A stretch of 64,000 nucleotides of DNA from Chitinophaga varians (GTDB taxonomy: Bacteria; Bacteroidota; Bacteroidia; Chitinophagales; Chitinophagaceae), in contig NZ_JACVFB010000003.1 of NCBI RefSeq assembly GCF_014529945.1, forward strand, positions 310,001-374,000. Reading direction: 5' to 3'. A program made the position numbers and the translations under genes. The notes beneath the pieces are model-generated. The model was not told where the DNA came from and did not search any database. It saw only the letters and a list, made by a program, of their open reading frames with translations. Shown one piece after another: positions 54,812 through 64,000 of this stretch. The stretch's first letter is position 1; each line of letters begins with the position of its first letter.

Positions 54812-55650
54812 GGTTTAGTTGGACTATAGAGGAATTGAAACTATGTTTTGCGAGCAATGAGTTTGTGAAAACTCGCCGTTTTAACTGGACTATTGAGGAA
54901 TTGAAAGGTTAGGGCGAAGAACATCATATTGCGTGGTAATTCAGCTTTAATTGAACCATAAAGGAATTGAAAGTGGAACAGCTTCTTATCACCAATTGCA
55001 AAGGCAATATGTTTAATTAGACCATGAAGGAATTGAAACCGAACAACAGTCATCGGAATCATTTGGAAAATGTCCACTTTTAATTGGACCATGGAGGAAT
55101 TGAAATTTATTCAGGGCTGCATATATCCGATAGCATTTAACTGTTTTAATTGGGTCATAAAGGAATTGAAAGTCCAGGAGGTCTAGTTCACAATCAATCA
55201 AATTTTGGGTATTAATCGAACAATAGAGGAATTGAAAAGCGTTACCTGCTATATCTCCCAATACCCCAATGAAGTATTAATCGGACCATGATGGAATTGA
55301 AATATCAGATCATAGTCGCAACGGCAAGTATCAATCACAGTTTTAATTGAACCCTAGAGGAATTGAAAGCATTGTTCGTGGCTGATTATTTTACTGTCAA
55401 GCTGGCTTTAATTGAGCATAAAGGAATTGAAAGTACATGATGATACGTAATGCGGTTGATGGGCTTAATTGGACTATGATGGATAGTTCGTTTAAATTGC
55501 ACCATGATGGAATGGAAACTTATTTTTTTTGCAGGGTAAAAGATGATCTAATGAAAGGTTTAATTATCCTTGATGTAATTGAAATAGCCTGAAACAATGA
55601 AACGGGTGTATATCCCAAACGGTTTAATTGTACCATGGAGGAATTGAAAT
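54812..55650 (+). CRISPR. Hypervariable CRISPR-like array 2 (14 units)
   Basis: Fourteen units start at 54812, 54878, 54944, 55010, 55077, 55143, 55209, 55274, 55340, 55405, 55463, 55490, 55556 and 55621. The repeat is 30 bp (29 in unit 10; unit 11 is truncated) and spacers are 35-37 bp, all different. The ends of consecutive units are 64-67 bp apart. By hand count, the last ten bases before the variable final position (GGAATTGAAA) are exact in 11 of 13 full units. The first 20 positions carry 2-5 or more changes in every unit. The form GTTTnAATTG...GGAATTGAAAn resembles type I-B/III repeats. There is no cas gene adjacent, and cas6 is 7 kb away. Confidence 0.85.
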
Positions 55651-55652
55651 GA

Positions 55653-56102
<450 letters not shown>

Positions 56103-56191
56103 TCATTTTCAAATTTGATTATTATACGCCGCCTAAAATACATGGCTATTGATGAATAGAAGCATCTCCCAATCACCCAATTTCAAAATAA

Positions 56192-56815
56192 CTAAATATC
56201 CAAATTTCTCTGGAACTCTTCCAGGAACAGCCCTACATGGTACCCATCCATCAGTGCATGGTGCACATGTACAGACACCGGCATGATCTTCTTCCCTTCT
56301 TTATCGGTCATCTTACCGAAAGATATTTTAGGGCAACTGTCTTTAAAAGAAAAACTGCGGGCATGAGACAGGGAGGTGAATTCAATCCATGGCATGGAAG
56401 AGCAGTGTACTACGTTTTCTCCGGATACGGCAGGTATAAGCCCGGTACTGTTCCGTACCCGCTCTGATGCTTCGCCTGCGGTAGTGGCAAACGTCTTAAA
56501 GTCGGCATGATACGGAAAGTAAGCAAAACCGAATGTTCCGTCCGGCCTGTTGATGGTAGGGGAAGGATCGATGTGATCGTATACCCATACTTCCTTATCG
56601 ATGATACGGTAACGGAACGGTTCTATAAGGTTCATCGCTACCATGGCTTTATGCAGGTAGTACAGGAAAAAGGAGTACCCGTATGCTTTTGATACAAAAT
56701 ACGCGCGGGTGCAGTCCACGTTTACGCATACCCCAAAGAAGGGCTCCTCGAACTGCGTAAAAAAATGATAATGGTCTTTTCTGGCCCAGGTGTTGATGTC
56801 CAGTTGTTGTTTCAT
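56192..56815 (-). CDS. Chloramphenicol-acetyltransferase-type (CatA-like) acyltransferase
   Basis: 207 residues, the family length. The active-site motif is HVHHALMDGYHVGLF (HHxxxDGxH) near the C-terminus. The N-terminal YHFFTQFEEPFFGVCVNVD and GYSFFLYYLHKAMVAMN match type A chloramphenicol acetyltransferases. Chromosomal homologues in Bacteroidota often have other acceptors, so resistance should not be assumed. It overlaps the upstream HAD gene by 4 bp (ATGA), so they are co-transcribed. Confidence 0.85.
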   Translation of the reverse strand: MKQQLDINTWARKDHYHFFTQFEEPFFGVCVNVDCTRAYFVSKAYGYSFFLYYLHKAMVAMNLIEPFRYRIIDKEVWVYDHIDPSPTINRPDGTFGFAYFPYHADFKTFATTAGEASERVRNSTGLIPAVSGENVVHCSSMPWIEFTSLSHARSFSFKDSCPKISFGKMTDKEGKKIMPVSVHVHHALMDGYHVGLFLEEFQRNLDI

Positions 56816-57504
56816 GACAATAGTTTCGGCAATATGGCCGTAATGTTTTCAAATGAATAAAATCTTTCTTCTTTCACTTCCTCTTCCACTACTTCGTGTG
56901 CCCATACGGTATGGTAAGGGATATGGATGGCATGTCCGCCGATGGCCAGTACCGGCATCACATCTGATTTGATGGAATTGCCGATCATGAGGAAAGCTTC
57001 CGGCGGGCAATCCAGGTGACGCAGCAGTTTGCGATAGTCTTTCTCCTGTTTGTCGCTCATGATCTCAATGTGATGGAAATAGTGAGCGAGACCGGATTTA
57101 TTGAGCTTTCTTTCCTGATCAAGCAGGTCGCCTTTGGTGGCTACCACGAGGCGGTATTTGCCTTTGAGGGCTTCGAGCGCTTCCTTTACGCCGTCCAGCA
57201 ATTCGATGTCTTTGTTCAGCTGCTCTTTACCATATTCCAGCACTTTGGCGATCAGCACCGGACTGGCGGTGTTCTCCGTTACGCGCAGAATTGTTTCTAT
57301 CATGGCCAGCATGAACCCTTTTACGCCGTAGCCATACAGCGAGAGGTTCTGCATCTCTGTTTTAAATAGTTCCTGCGCCACAGTATGATGGGGCAGGTAG
57401 TCTTCCAGCAGGCCGCAGAATTTGTTTTCTACTTCCCGGAAATAGGGCTCATTCACCCATAATGTATCGTCGGCATCGAAGGCGATGGTTTGTATGCCTT
57501 TCAT
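56812..57504 (-). CDS. HAD-family hydrolase
   Basis: 230 residues. Motif I is AFDADDTLWVNE (catalytic Asp pair). A four-helix cap follows. Motif II is in LVVATKG, the lysine of motif III is near YRKLLRHLDCPPE, and motif IV is MIGNSIKSDVMP. This is the phosphatase subgroup with C1 cap, often annotated as phosphoglycolate phosphatase or dehalogenase-like. The substrate is unknown. It overlaps the CAT-type gene by 4 bp and is divergent from the Crp-type regulator. Confidence 0.9.
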   Translation of the reverse strand: MKGIQTIAFDADDTLWVNEPYFREVENKFCGLLEDYLPHHTVAQELFKTEMQNLSLYGYGVKGFMLAMIETILRVTENTASPVLIAKVLEYGKEQLNKDIELLDGVKEALEALKGKYRLVVATKGDLLDQERKLNKSGLAHYFHHIEIMSDKQEKDYRKLLRHLDCPPEAFLMIGNSIKSDVMPVLAIGGHAIHIPYHTVWAHEVVEEEVKEERFYSFENITAILPKLLS

Positions 57505-57552
57505 AAATTCTTAAAATTTCTGTAAAATTAATAGCTTCAACTGCGAAAAAAC

Positions 57553-57566
57553 GGGACATTTGTCCC
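57553..57566. promoter_or_regulatory. Perfect palindrome GGGACA-TT-TGTCCC before the crp-like gene
   Basis: A 6-2-6 inverted repeat that ends 8 bp before the ATG of the Crp-type regulator and about 50 bp from the HAD start. The position fits an autoregulatory operator of that regulator. A near twin is at 2488-2500. The inference is based on symmetry and place. Confidence 0.45.
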
Positions 57567-57574
57567 AGCTGACC

Positions 57575-58222
57575 ATGATACATACCAATCGCGCATTTTT
57601 AAACTTCATTGAAAACCAGCTCACGGAAGCCGAGAAAAAGGACCGGGTGTTCCTGCAGTCCTGGCCTGCCGGCAGCCATCTGCTGAAGCAGGGGCAGGGC
57701 AACAAGTACGTGTTTGTGCAACAGACAGGGCTTTCCAAAGTACACATCACAGAAGATAACGGGAAGGATTTTATCGTTCAGTTTTTGGGAGAAGGGGAAC
57801 TGCTGGGAGAAATTGAAGTGATCCAAAAAACACCGAACCTCACCACGGTGACTGCCCTCACCGCAGTAACCGCCTGGTGTATCACCACCGATTATTTTGC
57901 TTACCTGATCACCCATAACGCAGAGCTGAACAGACTGTTGTTGCTGTCTCTCGCGCACCGGCTGAACCAGACCTCTGCACGTGCCTCCTACCAGCAGGTC
58001 TACCCCGCTGAGTACGCCATGTTAAAATTATTGTCTGTCCTCGCTACGCAGCAAACCAGCTTCGCTAAAAAAGACCTGGCCGACTATCTGGGCGTATCGG
58101 TGAGAAGTTTTAACCGTTCTCTCAAACAGCTGCGGGAAAGAAGCATCGTTCACCCGGATAGTTTCGATCTGTACATCGAGCGGGATGTATTTGAACGACT
58201 GATGCGGGAATATGGAGAATAA
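57575..58222 (+). CDS. Crp/Fnr-family transcriptional regulator
   Basis: About 215 residues from ATG 57575. An in-frame TTG at 57560 overlaps the palindrome and is less likely. The N-terminal cyclic-nucleotide-binding fold has GSHLLKQGQGNKYVFVQQTG and EGELLGEIEVIQKTPN. The C-terminal winged helix has LADYLGVSVRSFNRSLKQLRER. The effector cannot be deduced, and the ligand Arg and Ser of cAMP-binding Crp are not obvious. The divergent HAD/CAT-type operon is a likely target along with its own promoter. Confidence 0.9.
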   Translation: MIHTNRAFLNFIENQLTEAEKKDRVFLQSWPAGSHLLKQGQGNKYVFVQQTGLSKVHITEDNGKDFIVQFLGEGELLGEIEVIQKTPNLTTVTALTAVTAWCITTDYFAYLITHNAELNRLLLLSLAHRLNQTSARASYQQVYPAEYAMLKLLSVLATQQTSFAKKDLADYLGVSVRSFNRSLKQLRERSIVHPDSFDLYIERDVFERLMREYGE

Positions 58223-58223
58223 A

Positions 58224-58250
58224 AAAACCCCGGCTTGTCAGCCGGGGCAT
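58224..58250 (-). terminator. Terminator between converging crp-like and sulfatase genes
   Basis: A 7-bp stem (CCCCGGC/GCCGGGG) around TTGTCA, with a run of A on the left. The run is a T-tract for the minus strand, so it mainly ends the sulfatase transcript. Confidence 0.72.
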
Positions 58251-58273
58251 TACAATGATATTATACTGGCGAC

Positions 58274-59587
58274 TTAGTATTTATCCAGCAGCTGTTTCAT
58301 GGATGATACCTTGTCAGGGTACTTCGCTGCCACGTTATGTTTTTCGCTGTTGTCCAGTGTGAGGTTATACAGCTCCACTTCCGGCGTTTTGCCTTTTTCC
58401 ACTGTGGCGATGCGCAGTTTCCAGTCACCCACCCGTACAGCTTCCAGTTTACCAACAGCGCTCAGATAAAAGAGCGGTCTTTCCGGCAGCTTCGACTGGC
58501 GGCCGGTAATATGTCCCCAGCAATTGATACCATCCAGATTGGCAGGCAGCGGCTGCGTATAGCCGGTAGCGGTAGCCAGCGTTGGCAGCATGTCGTTGAT
58601 GATAAAAGGCTGATCTCCTTCGGTGCCCGCAGGGATACGGCCGGGGGCCCAGGCAATGAACGGTTCACGATGGCCGCCTTCGTAGGTGTTGGCTTTACCA
58701 CCGCGGAAAGGGCCGGTGGAGCCGTGGTCCCATGGTTTTACGATATCGCGCTGCAACATGCGGTCGGGCATGGCATTCCATGGACCGTTGTCGCTGGTGA
58801 ACATCACGATGGTATTTTTATCGAGCTTCAGCTCCCGTAGTAAGGCAATGATTTTTCCGATGCAGGCATCCTGCTGCTCGATCACATCTCCGTATAGCCC
58901 TGCGCGTGACTTACCGGCCCATTCACGGGGAACGGCCAGCGGCGCATGCGGCATGGGGAAAGGCAGGTACAGGAAAAACGGCTGGCTGCTTTTGCTGGCA
59001 CGGTGGATATATGCCAGTGCACTATCGGTGTACCAGCCCATCAGTTTACTGTAGTCCGGTTTTTCGATGACACGGGTATTATCATGGAAGACGGCCAGTG
59101 TAGTGTCGGTGTTCACAAAAGGCGACTGATAATCGTGGCTGTACAGCATCCCAAAGAAATGATCGAAGCCATGCGACAGTGGCCGGCTATTGGCCTTATC
59201 GCCCAGGTGCCATTTACCGATCATCATGGTCTGGTAGTGGTTGGCCTTAAACATTTTGGCAAGGGTGAAAATGCTGTCTGCCAGCGCGTGACTGTCGCCG
59301 GGCGCCACAGCATAAGGCATGTTCACTTTATCAGGATAGCGGCCGGTCAACAGGGACGCCCTGCTGGGTGTACACGATGGGGCAGACACCATAAAGCCGG
59401 TGCTGCGGAAGCCTTCCTTGGCCAGGCGGTCCAGCTGTGGTGTGCGGATCAACGGGCTGCCATAGCAACTGGCATCACCATATCCCATATCATCGGCCAG
59501 GATAAAGATCACATTAGGCCTGCGCTGCTGGGCGGAGAGCTGTAAGGCCATCAGGGCCGGCAGCAGCCATAAAAGCGTTTTCTTCAT
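58274..59587 (-). CDS. Secreted arylsulfatase-type sulfatase
   Basis: 437 residues with a signal peptide (LPALMALQLSAQQ). The N-terminal metal site is FILADDMGYGD (D32, D33). The formylglycine signature is SCTPSRASLLTGR (Cys72 as the residue converted to formylglycine). KWHLGD and the second metal site TSDNGPW follow. Likely removes sulfate from a glycan or aryl ester in the periplasm or at the surface. No sulfatase-maturating enzyme (anSME/FGE) is in the window. It stands alone between the regulator and uvrA genes. Confidence 0.92.
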   Translation of the reverse strand: MKKTLLWLLPALMALQLSAQQRRPNVIFILADDMGYGDASCYGSPLIRTPQLDRLAKEGFRSTGFMVSAPSCTPSRASLLTGRYPDKVNMPYAVAPGDSHALADSIFTLAKMFKANHYQTMMIGKWHLGDKANSRPLSHGFDHFFGMLYSHDYQSPFVNTDTTLAVFHDNTRVIEKPDYSKLMGWYTDSALAYIHRASKSSQPFFLYLPFPMPHAPLAVPREWAGKSRAGLYGDVIEQQDACIGKIIALLRELKLDKNTIVMFTSDNGPWNAMPDRMLQRDIVKPWDHGSTGPFRGGKANTYEGGHREPFIAWAPGRIPAGTEGDQPFIINDMLPTLATATGYTQPLPANLDGINCWGHITGRQSKLPERPLFYLSAVGKLEAVRVGDWKLRIATVEKGKTPEVELYNLTLDNSEKHNVAAKYPDKVSSMKQLLDKY

Positions 59588-59646
59588 TGTTGTAGACTGT
59601 TTTCGTACTGCGAATTACAAATTTTATCAGGGAATTTCTGTGGAAA

Positions 59647-62175
59647 TTATCCACGGAGGAAACTGGCCAGATAAGGGGCGGTACGACTGCCTTTGGCCTT
59701 GGCCACGGTGGCCGGTGTACCGGCGGCGACAATGTGACCGCCTTCTTCACCTGCACCCGGACCGATATCTATCACCCAGTCGCTGGCAGCAACTACCCGC
59801 ATATCATGCTCTACGACGATCACGGTATTGCCGGCATCGACCAGCCCTTCCAGCTGGGCCACGAGTTTTTCCGTATCAGACGGATGCAGGCCGGTAGTGG
59901 GTTCGTCGAGCACATACAACGTATCGCCACGCCCCATGCGTTGTAGTTCTGTGGCCAGTTTGATACGCTGTGCTTCGCCACCCGACAGCTGCGTGGCCGG
60001 CTGGCCGAGACGCAGATACCCCAGCCCCACTTCCCGCAACACACTGAGCGAACGATGTATTTTCGGGTCATCGGCAAAGAACTCGTAAGCTGCATCTACT
60101 GTCAGCTCCAGCACTTCCGCGATGTGCTTGTTTTTATAAGTGATCTCCAGTGTCTGCGCATTGTACCGGGCGCCGTGGCAGGTAGGACAAGGCGCATATA
60201 CGCTGGGCAGAAACAGCAGTTCCACCATCACAAAACCTTCTCCCTGACAGGTCTCACAGCGTCCTTTGGCGACGTTGAATGAAAATCTGCCGGCATCATA
60301 TTTACACGCACGGGCCGCCTTGGTATCGGCAAACAGTTTCCGGACATGATCAAACAATCCGGTATAAGTGGCCAGATTAGAGCGTGGCGTACGGCCAATC
60401 GGCTTCTGGTCCACCTGCACGAGGCGCCTGATGTGCTCCATTCCGGCGGTGATATGACCACCCAGGGTAACAGGCGCCGGCTGGTCCAGCCCCTCTCCCT
60501 CTTCCGTTTCTGCCTGTAGCTCCATGCCCAGCTGCGTGGCTACCAGTTCCACCAGCACCTGGCTGACGAGGCTGGATTTGCCGGAGCCGGAGATGCCGGT
60601 CACGGTAGTCATACAGCCGAGCGGAAAAGCTGCATCGAGCTCGTGGAGATTATTACGCGTCACTCCCTGCAGTTGCAGCCATTCCGTTGGTTTGCGGACC
60701 TGACGGGCGGCCGGCTTTTCTTCCATGAAGAGATATTCGCGGGTACGGGAAGCTTTCACCGCTGCCAGTCCGGCAGTAGGGCCGCTGTACAGGATATGCC
60801 CGCCGTGCTCGCCCGCAGCGGGGCCAACATCCACGATCCAGTCCGCATGTCGGATCACATCGAGGTCATGTTCCACTACAAAGAGAGAATTGCCCGAAGC
60901 CTTCAGCCTTTCGAGCGCCCGCAGCAGCGCGGCGGTGTCCGCCGGATGCAGACCGGCAGAAGGCTCGTCCAGCACATATACCACGCCGAAGAGATTGGAA
61001 CGCACCTGGGTGGCCAGTCTTAAACGTTGCAGTTCTCCCGGTGATAAGGTAGGTGTGCTGCGTTCCAGGAGGAGATACCCCAGGCCCAGGTCCAGCAGCA
61101 CTTCCAGCCGGCCTACCAGATCGGCCGCAATGCGCTGCGCCACAATGGCCCGCTCCGGATGGTCTGTATTGTTATTGACTTTCCCTTCCCCGTATGGACG
61201 CATCAGTTCTGTAAGACGGGACAGCGGCAGCCGGGCTATTTCCCCGATGTCCATGCCTGCGAATGTGACGGACAGCGAGGCAGGCTGCAGCCGTTTGCCC
61301 TGACAGGTGGGGCACGCCGTGCTCTCCATATACTGCGACACCCGCTTTTTCATGGACGCGCTCTCCGTATTGGCAAACGTGTGCAGCACATAACGACGGG
61401 CGCCGGAAAAGGTGCCCATATAGGAAGGTTCTACTTTCTGTTTGATGGCCCGCTTCACTTCTGCATGTGAGAAACCGGGATACACCGGCACCACCGGCTG
61501 GTCTTCTGTAAACAAAATCCAGTCGCGGTCTTTTTTGGGTAGCTCCCTCCAGGGCTTGTCCACGTCATACCCCAGGGTGATGAGGATATCACGCAGGTTC
61601 TGCCCATACCAGGCGGTGGGCCAGGAGGCGATAGCACGCTCCCGGATGGTGAGCGTGTCGTCCGGTACCATAGAGCGTTCCGTTACTTCATATACTCTGC
61701 CGAGGCCATGGCATTGCGGACAGGCGCCTGCCGGCGTATTCGGTGAAAAGGCCTCCGCTTCAAGGTGTGGTTGTCCTTTGGGATAATGCCCCGCACGGGA
61801 ATAGAGCATGCGCAACAAGTTGGACAAAGTAGTCACACTGCCCACAGAAGACCGGGTGGTGGGAAGCCCCCGCTGCTGCTGTAATGCTACCGCCGGTGGC
61901 AGCCCGGTGATTTCATCTACCTCCGGCACCGACATCTGGTGAAACAAGCGGCGCGCATAGGGCGACACCGATTCCAGATAACGGCGCTGCGCTTCTGCAT
62001 ACAAAGTGCCAAATGCCAACGATGACTTCCCCGAGCCGGATACACCGGTAAACACCACCAGCGCATCTCTCGGTATGTCGAGGTCTACATTTTTGAGATT
62101 ATGCTCGCGTGCCCCGCGTACACGCAAAAATCCTTTCTGTTCCGGTGAAGCAGGGTTTCCTGTTGTTTGTTGCAT
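59647..62175 (-). CDS. UvrA-like ABC ATPase, short form (possibly UvrA2)
   Basis: About 842 residues from ATG 62175. A TTG five codons upstream also fits. Two ABC modules are present: Walker [14 protein letters not shown] and [13 protein letters not shown], signatures [11 protein letters not shown] and [12 protein letters not shown], and Walker [12 protein letters not shown] and [10 protein letters not shown]. Zinc-finger pairs are [16 protein letters not shown] and CETCQGEG with CPTCHGARY. It is about 100 residues shorter than housekeeping UvrA, and the deficit seems to lie in the region that binds UvrB. It therefore resembles the UvrA2 group linked to tolerance of DNA-damaging drugs. The genome should hold a separate full-length uvrA. 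Confidence 0.88.
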   Translation of the reverse strand: MQQTTGNPASPEQKGFLRVRGAREHNLKNVDLDIPRDALVVFTGVSGSGKSSLAFGTLYAEAQRRYLESVSPYARRLFHQMSVPEVDEITGLPPAVALQQQRGLPTTRSSVGSVTTLSNLLRMLYSRAGHYPKGQPHLEAEAFSPNTPAGACPQCHGLGRVYEVTERSMVPDDTLTIRERAIASWPTAWYGQNLRDILITLGYDVDKPWRELPKKDRDWILFTEDQPVVPVYPGFSHAEVKRAIKQKVEPSYMGTFSGARRYVLHTFANTESASMKKRVSQYMESTACPTCQGKRLQPASLSVTFAGMDIGEIARLPLSRLTELMRPYGEGKVNNNTDHPERAIVAQRIAADLVGRLEVLLDLGLGYLLLERSTPTLSPGELQRLRLATQVRSNLFGVVYVLDEPSAGLHPADTAALLRALERLKASGNSLFVVEHDLDVIRHADWIVDVGPAAGEHGGHILYSGPTAGLAAVKASRTREYLFMEEKPAARQVRKPTEWLQLQGVTRNNLHELDAAFPLGCMTTVTGISGSGKSSLVSQVLVELVATQLGMELQAETEEGEGLDQPAPVTLGGHITAGMEHIRRLVQVDQKPIGRTPRSNLATYTGLFDHVRKLFADTKAARACKYDAGRFSFNVAKGRCETCQGEGFVMVELLFLPSVYAPCPTCHGARYNAQTLEITYKNKHIAEVLELTVDAAYEFFADDPKIHRSLSVLREVGLGYLRLGQPATQLSGGEAQRIKLATELQRMGRGDTLYVLDEPTTGLHPSDTEKLVAQLEGLVDAGNTVIVVEHDMRVVAASDWVIDIGPGAGEEGGHIVAAGTPATVAKAKGSRTAPYLASFLRG

Positions 62176-62278
62176 GCTTTGGGCGCACAAAGACTGTGCC
62201 CGCTGTAGTCATCCAACAAAAAAATACATAATAAATAAAATTTTAATATTTTCAATCTGCAAAAGCACTATTTATCCC

Positions 62279-63886
62279 ATGAAAAAACAACTCGTACTGT
62301 TGGCAGCAGGAGCCATGGCATTGGTTTCCCGGCAAGGACTGTCACAAACTGTCACCTATGTCAACTACAAAGCCCCCGTTTTCAGACATGCCACTAATCA
62401 ACGTTTTAGCCATCACCGTCAGCTCTTCTTCATGGCAGACATCAATCCGGCCCTCTGTAACCAGATGGTGTCTTCTGCCATCAAAAAAGATTCTGCGCAA
62501 GCCATCTTCCAGCGTGCGGCAGCAGAGGAATTTGAAAAACTGAAATACAGCACCGTAAAAGACTCGCTCGATATGAGCGTGGCCATCATGGTAAGAGATC
62601 TCGACATCACCCCGTACCAGGGCGCCGCCGGCCTCGGCAGCTTTAACACCGGCACCACTTACACCGTAAATGGCAACGTGACGGAATACGTGTTCAACAG
62701 AAGCGGAGAACCATACGTACAGCGCAATATCAAACTACCGGGCACCGTTACCCTCACAGAAGCAGATGCCATCGTGACGCCTTTCAACAAAGTACTGGCC
62801 AACAATAAAGCTGTGGACATGTACCGGGTGATGATGAAATGCGTTAAACAAATCGCTTTGGAAAGAAAGAAGGTGTTGGCAGATGATTTTTACGAAGAAG
62901 AAATATCGCTTCCTATCATCTATCGGGCTAAGAAAAAATATCCCGAATTCGCAGCGATCGATTCACTCAATGAAGCGCTCATCCATGAACTGAAGAAAAA
63001 GGACACTAAAGACTATACAGCACTGGTAAAACCTTACGAGAAAACTTACCAGCAAATGTTGCAGCAGGAATATCCGAAAGATTACAACCTTAAACCGATC
63101 AAAGTCACCGCGTATTCTCAGCTGGCATACCTGTATTACCTCGCCAGCGATACGGTGAATCTGAAGATCACCATGGATTCCCTGTATGCGAATTCTTACA
63201 AGTTCCTTGGCGCCAGAACAGACTATGATGCCCGCGGGCCGCTCCTGAAAACCCTTACCGGTTACTATGCTTCCGCCAATGCCCGCAAATATCCGCTGGA
63301 TTCCACCACCGGCCAGGTCCGGGATAAAATGTTCTCTACCCAGAAACTGGCAGAAGGCTGGATACTGCTCACAGAAGGTGACACTATTAAAGGTCGCCAC
63401 ATCGAAGAGAAATTCGCAGGCTCCATCCTCAATCTCGATGCCGGCATCTACATTAAATATGAAATCACCAACGAAAAAGGCAAACAGGTAGAAAAAAGCT
63501 ACAAGGTCAATAACATCAAGTCTTTCGGTTACCTCAACCGCCTCTTTGAAGTACATAAGTTTAAGCCCACCTTCCTGCAAAGTAAAGCACTGAGCTTCGA
63601 TATGCTCAAAGCGAAAAGTTATCCGCTGGAAGTGATCTACAACTCTCCCAAAATCAAAATCCTGAAAGAAAACTACGGCGACGAACCTACGAACATGATC
63701 CTGTTCATTCGTCCCGGTGAAACAGAAGTTGCCAATCAGGGCCGCGACTGGGAAAAGAAAAAGGAGGAAATGCTGAAAGAGTACTTCAAAGACTCGCCAG
63801 CTGTATTAAGCAAACTCGCCAGCAACAGCTATGACCTGAAAACAGAGAAAGGATATCTTCAACTCGCAGAAGATTACTCAAAATAG
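62279..63886 (+). CDS. Secreted protein of unknown function
   Basis: About 535 residues from ATG 62279, with a signal peptide ([20 protein letters not shown] then LSQ). The longer frame upstream runs through the uvrA gene and is rejected. The body is mostly helical up to about residue 330 (Lys-rich, [36 protein letters not shown]). A beta-rich section of about 130 residues follows ([40 protein letters not shown]). I do not recognise a family. It is divergent from uvrA and followed by a terminator, so it is monocistronic. Confidence 0.75.
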   Translation: MKKQLVLLAAGAMALVSRQGLSQTVTYVNYKAPVFRHATNQRFSHHRQLFFMADINPALCNQMVSSAIKKDSAQAIFQRAAAEEFEKLKYSTVKDSLDMSVAIMVRDLDITPYQGAAGLGSFNTGTTYTVNGNVTEYVFNRSGEPYVQRNIKLPGTVTLTEADAIVTPFNKVLANNKAVDMYRVMMKCVKQIALERKKVLADDFYEEEISLPIIYRAKKKYPEFAAIDSLNEALIHELKKKDTKDYTALVKPYEKTYQQMLQQEYPKDYNLKPIKVTAYSQLAYLYYLASDTVNLKITMDSLYANSYKFLGARTDYDARGPLLKTLTGYYASANARKYPLDSTTGQVRDKMFSTQKLAEGWILLTEGDTIKGRHIEEKFAGSILNLDAGIYIKYEITNEKGKQVEKSYKVNNIKSFGYLNRLFEVHKFKPTFLQSKALSFDMLKAKSYPLEVIYNSPKIKILKENYGDEPTNMILFIRPGETEVANQGRDWEKKKEEMLKEYFKDSPAVLSKLASNSYDLKTEKGYLQLAEDYSK

Positions 63887-63912
63887 GCAGCAAGTCTGCT
63901 ATAAACAACCTG

Positions 63913-63941
63913 GAGCTGCCTCAAAAAGGCAGCTCTTTTTA
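63913..63941 (+). terminator. Intrinsic terminator after the unknown secreted protein
   Basis: An 8-bp stem (GAGCTGCC/GGCAGCTC) around TCAAAAA, with a T-run. Confidence 0.9.
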
Positions 63942-64000
63942 TTTTCAGGATTCCCACCGGGAGACGGCGCATTTGCGTATTTTCAGGGTACCTCAATTTG

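Noticed and set aside
56192-56815. Chloramphenicol resistance gene on a mobile element
   Set aside because: The CAT-type motif is present, but the gene is embedded in a chromosomal operon with a HAD hydrolase and no mobile element borders are seen. Resistance is not supported.
62006-62278. Extended N-terminus for the 535-residue secreted protein
   Set aside because: It runs antisense through uvrA, and the ATG at 62279 gives a clean signal peptide.

Overview
The window looks like a chromosomal segment of a Bacteroidota bacterium of the Chitinophagaceae, most likely a Chitinophaga or close relative. The grounds are SusC/SusD pairs, ECF sigma-FecR-receptor relays, DUF4374/DUF4855/DUF4998/DUF5000-type lipoproteins, LytS/LytTR pairs, a Chitinophaga-style class I terpene synthase, and near-absence of Shine-Dalgarno sequences. 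No rRNA, tRNA, integrase or transposase gene was seen.

Layout. 1-3.1 kb (minus): an ECF sigma, a FecR anti-sigma and the N-terminal part of a TonB-dependent receptor with an STN domain, which runs off the left edge. 3.3-8.6 kb (plus): a GT87-like membrane glycosyltransferase, a LytS-type kinase, a LytTR regulator and a secreted CocE-type hydrolase. 8.8-10.6 kb: two tandem paralogous lipoproteins, the first behind a duplicated leader with a 13-codon ORF. 10.65-12.4 kb (minus): a sugar O-acetyltransferase and a GDSL-like esterase. 12.55-23.2 kb (plus): a complete surface-sensing and glycan-uptake locus, ECF sigma-FecR-SusC-SusD plus three surface lipoproteins. 23.4-28.2 kb (minus): an iron/siderophore uptake operon (receptor, DUF4374, PepSY membrane protein) with a Fur-box-like palindrome upstream. 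28.6-33.9 kb: an imine-reductase-like oxidoreductase, a methyltransferase, a TsdA-type cytochrome/DsrE/binding-protein sulfur cluster, and a 2OG-Fe(II) oxygenase paired with a mini Ada protein. 33.9-40.7 kb (minus): a seven-gene ABC-2/HlyD/TolC/TetR efflux operon. 40.8-41.06 kb: a REPIN-like element. 41.1-46.3 kb: a TonB-dependent receptor divergent from a fused FAD/Fe-S D-lactate-dehydrogenase-type enzyme. 46.3-55.7 kb: the unusual region described below. 55.7-64 kb: a VOC protein, a CAT-type acyltransferase, a HAD hydrolase, a Crp-type regulator, a sulfatase, a short UvrA and an unknown secreted protein.

The most interesting part is 46.5-55.65 kb. An intact but solitary cas6 (no other cas gene in the window) lies beside a 7-unit array on the minus strand, and a 14-unit array lies about 8 kb away on the plus strand. 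Both arrays have a 63-67 bp period, with a repeat of about 30 bp and unique spacers of about 36 bp, but no two repeats are identical. The variation is strongly uneven. The last ten bases of the repeat (GGAATTGAAA), which would supply the crRNA 5' handle, are nearly invariant, while the first twenty drift freely. This fits an orphan Cas6 still processing, or until recently processing, a hypervariable-repeat array with no local effector or adaptation genes. A relic array is the main alternative.
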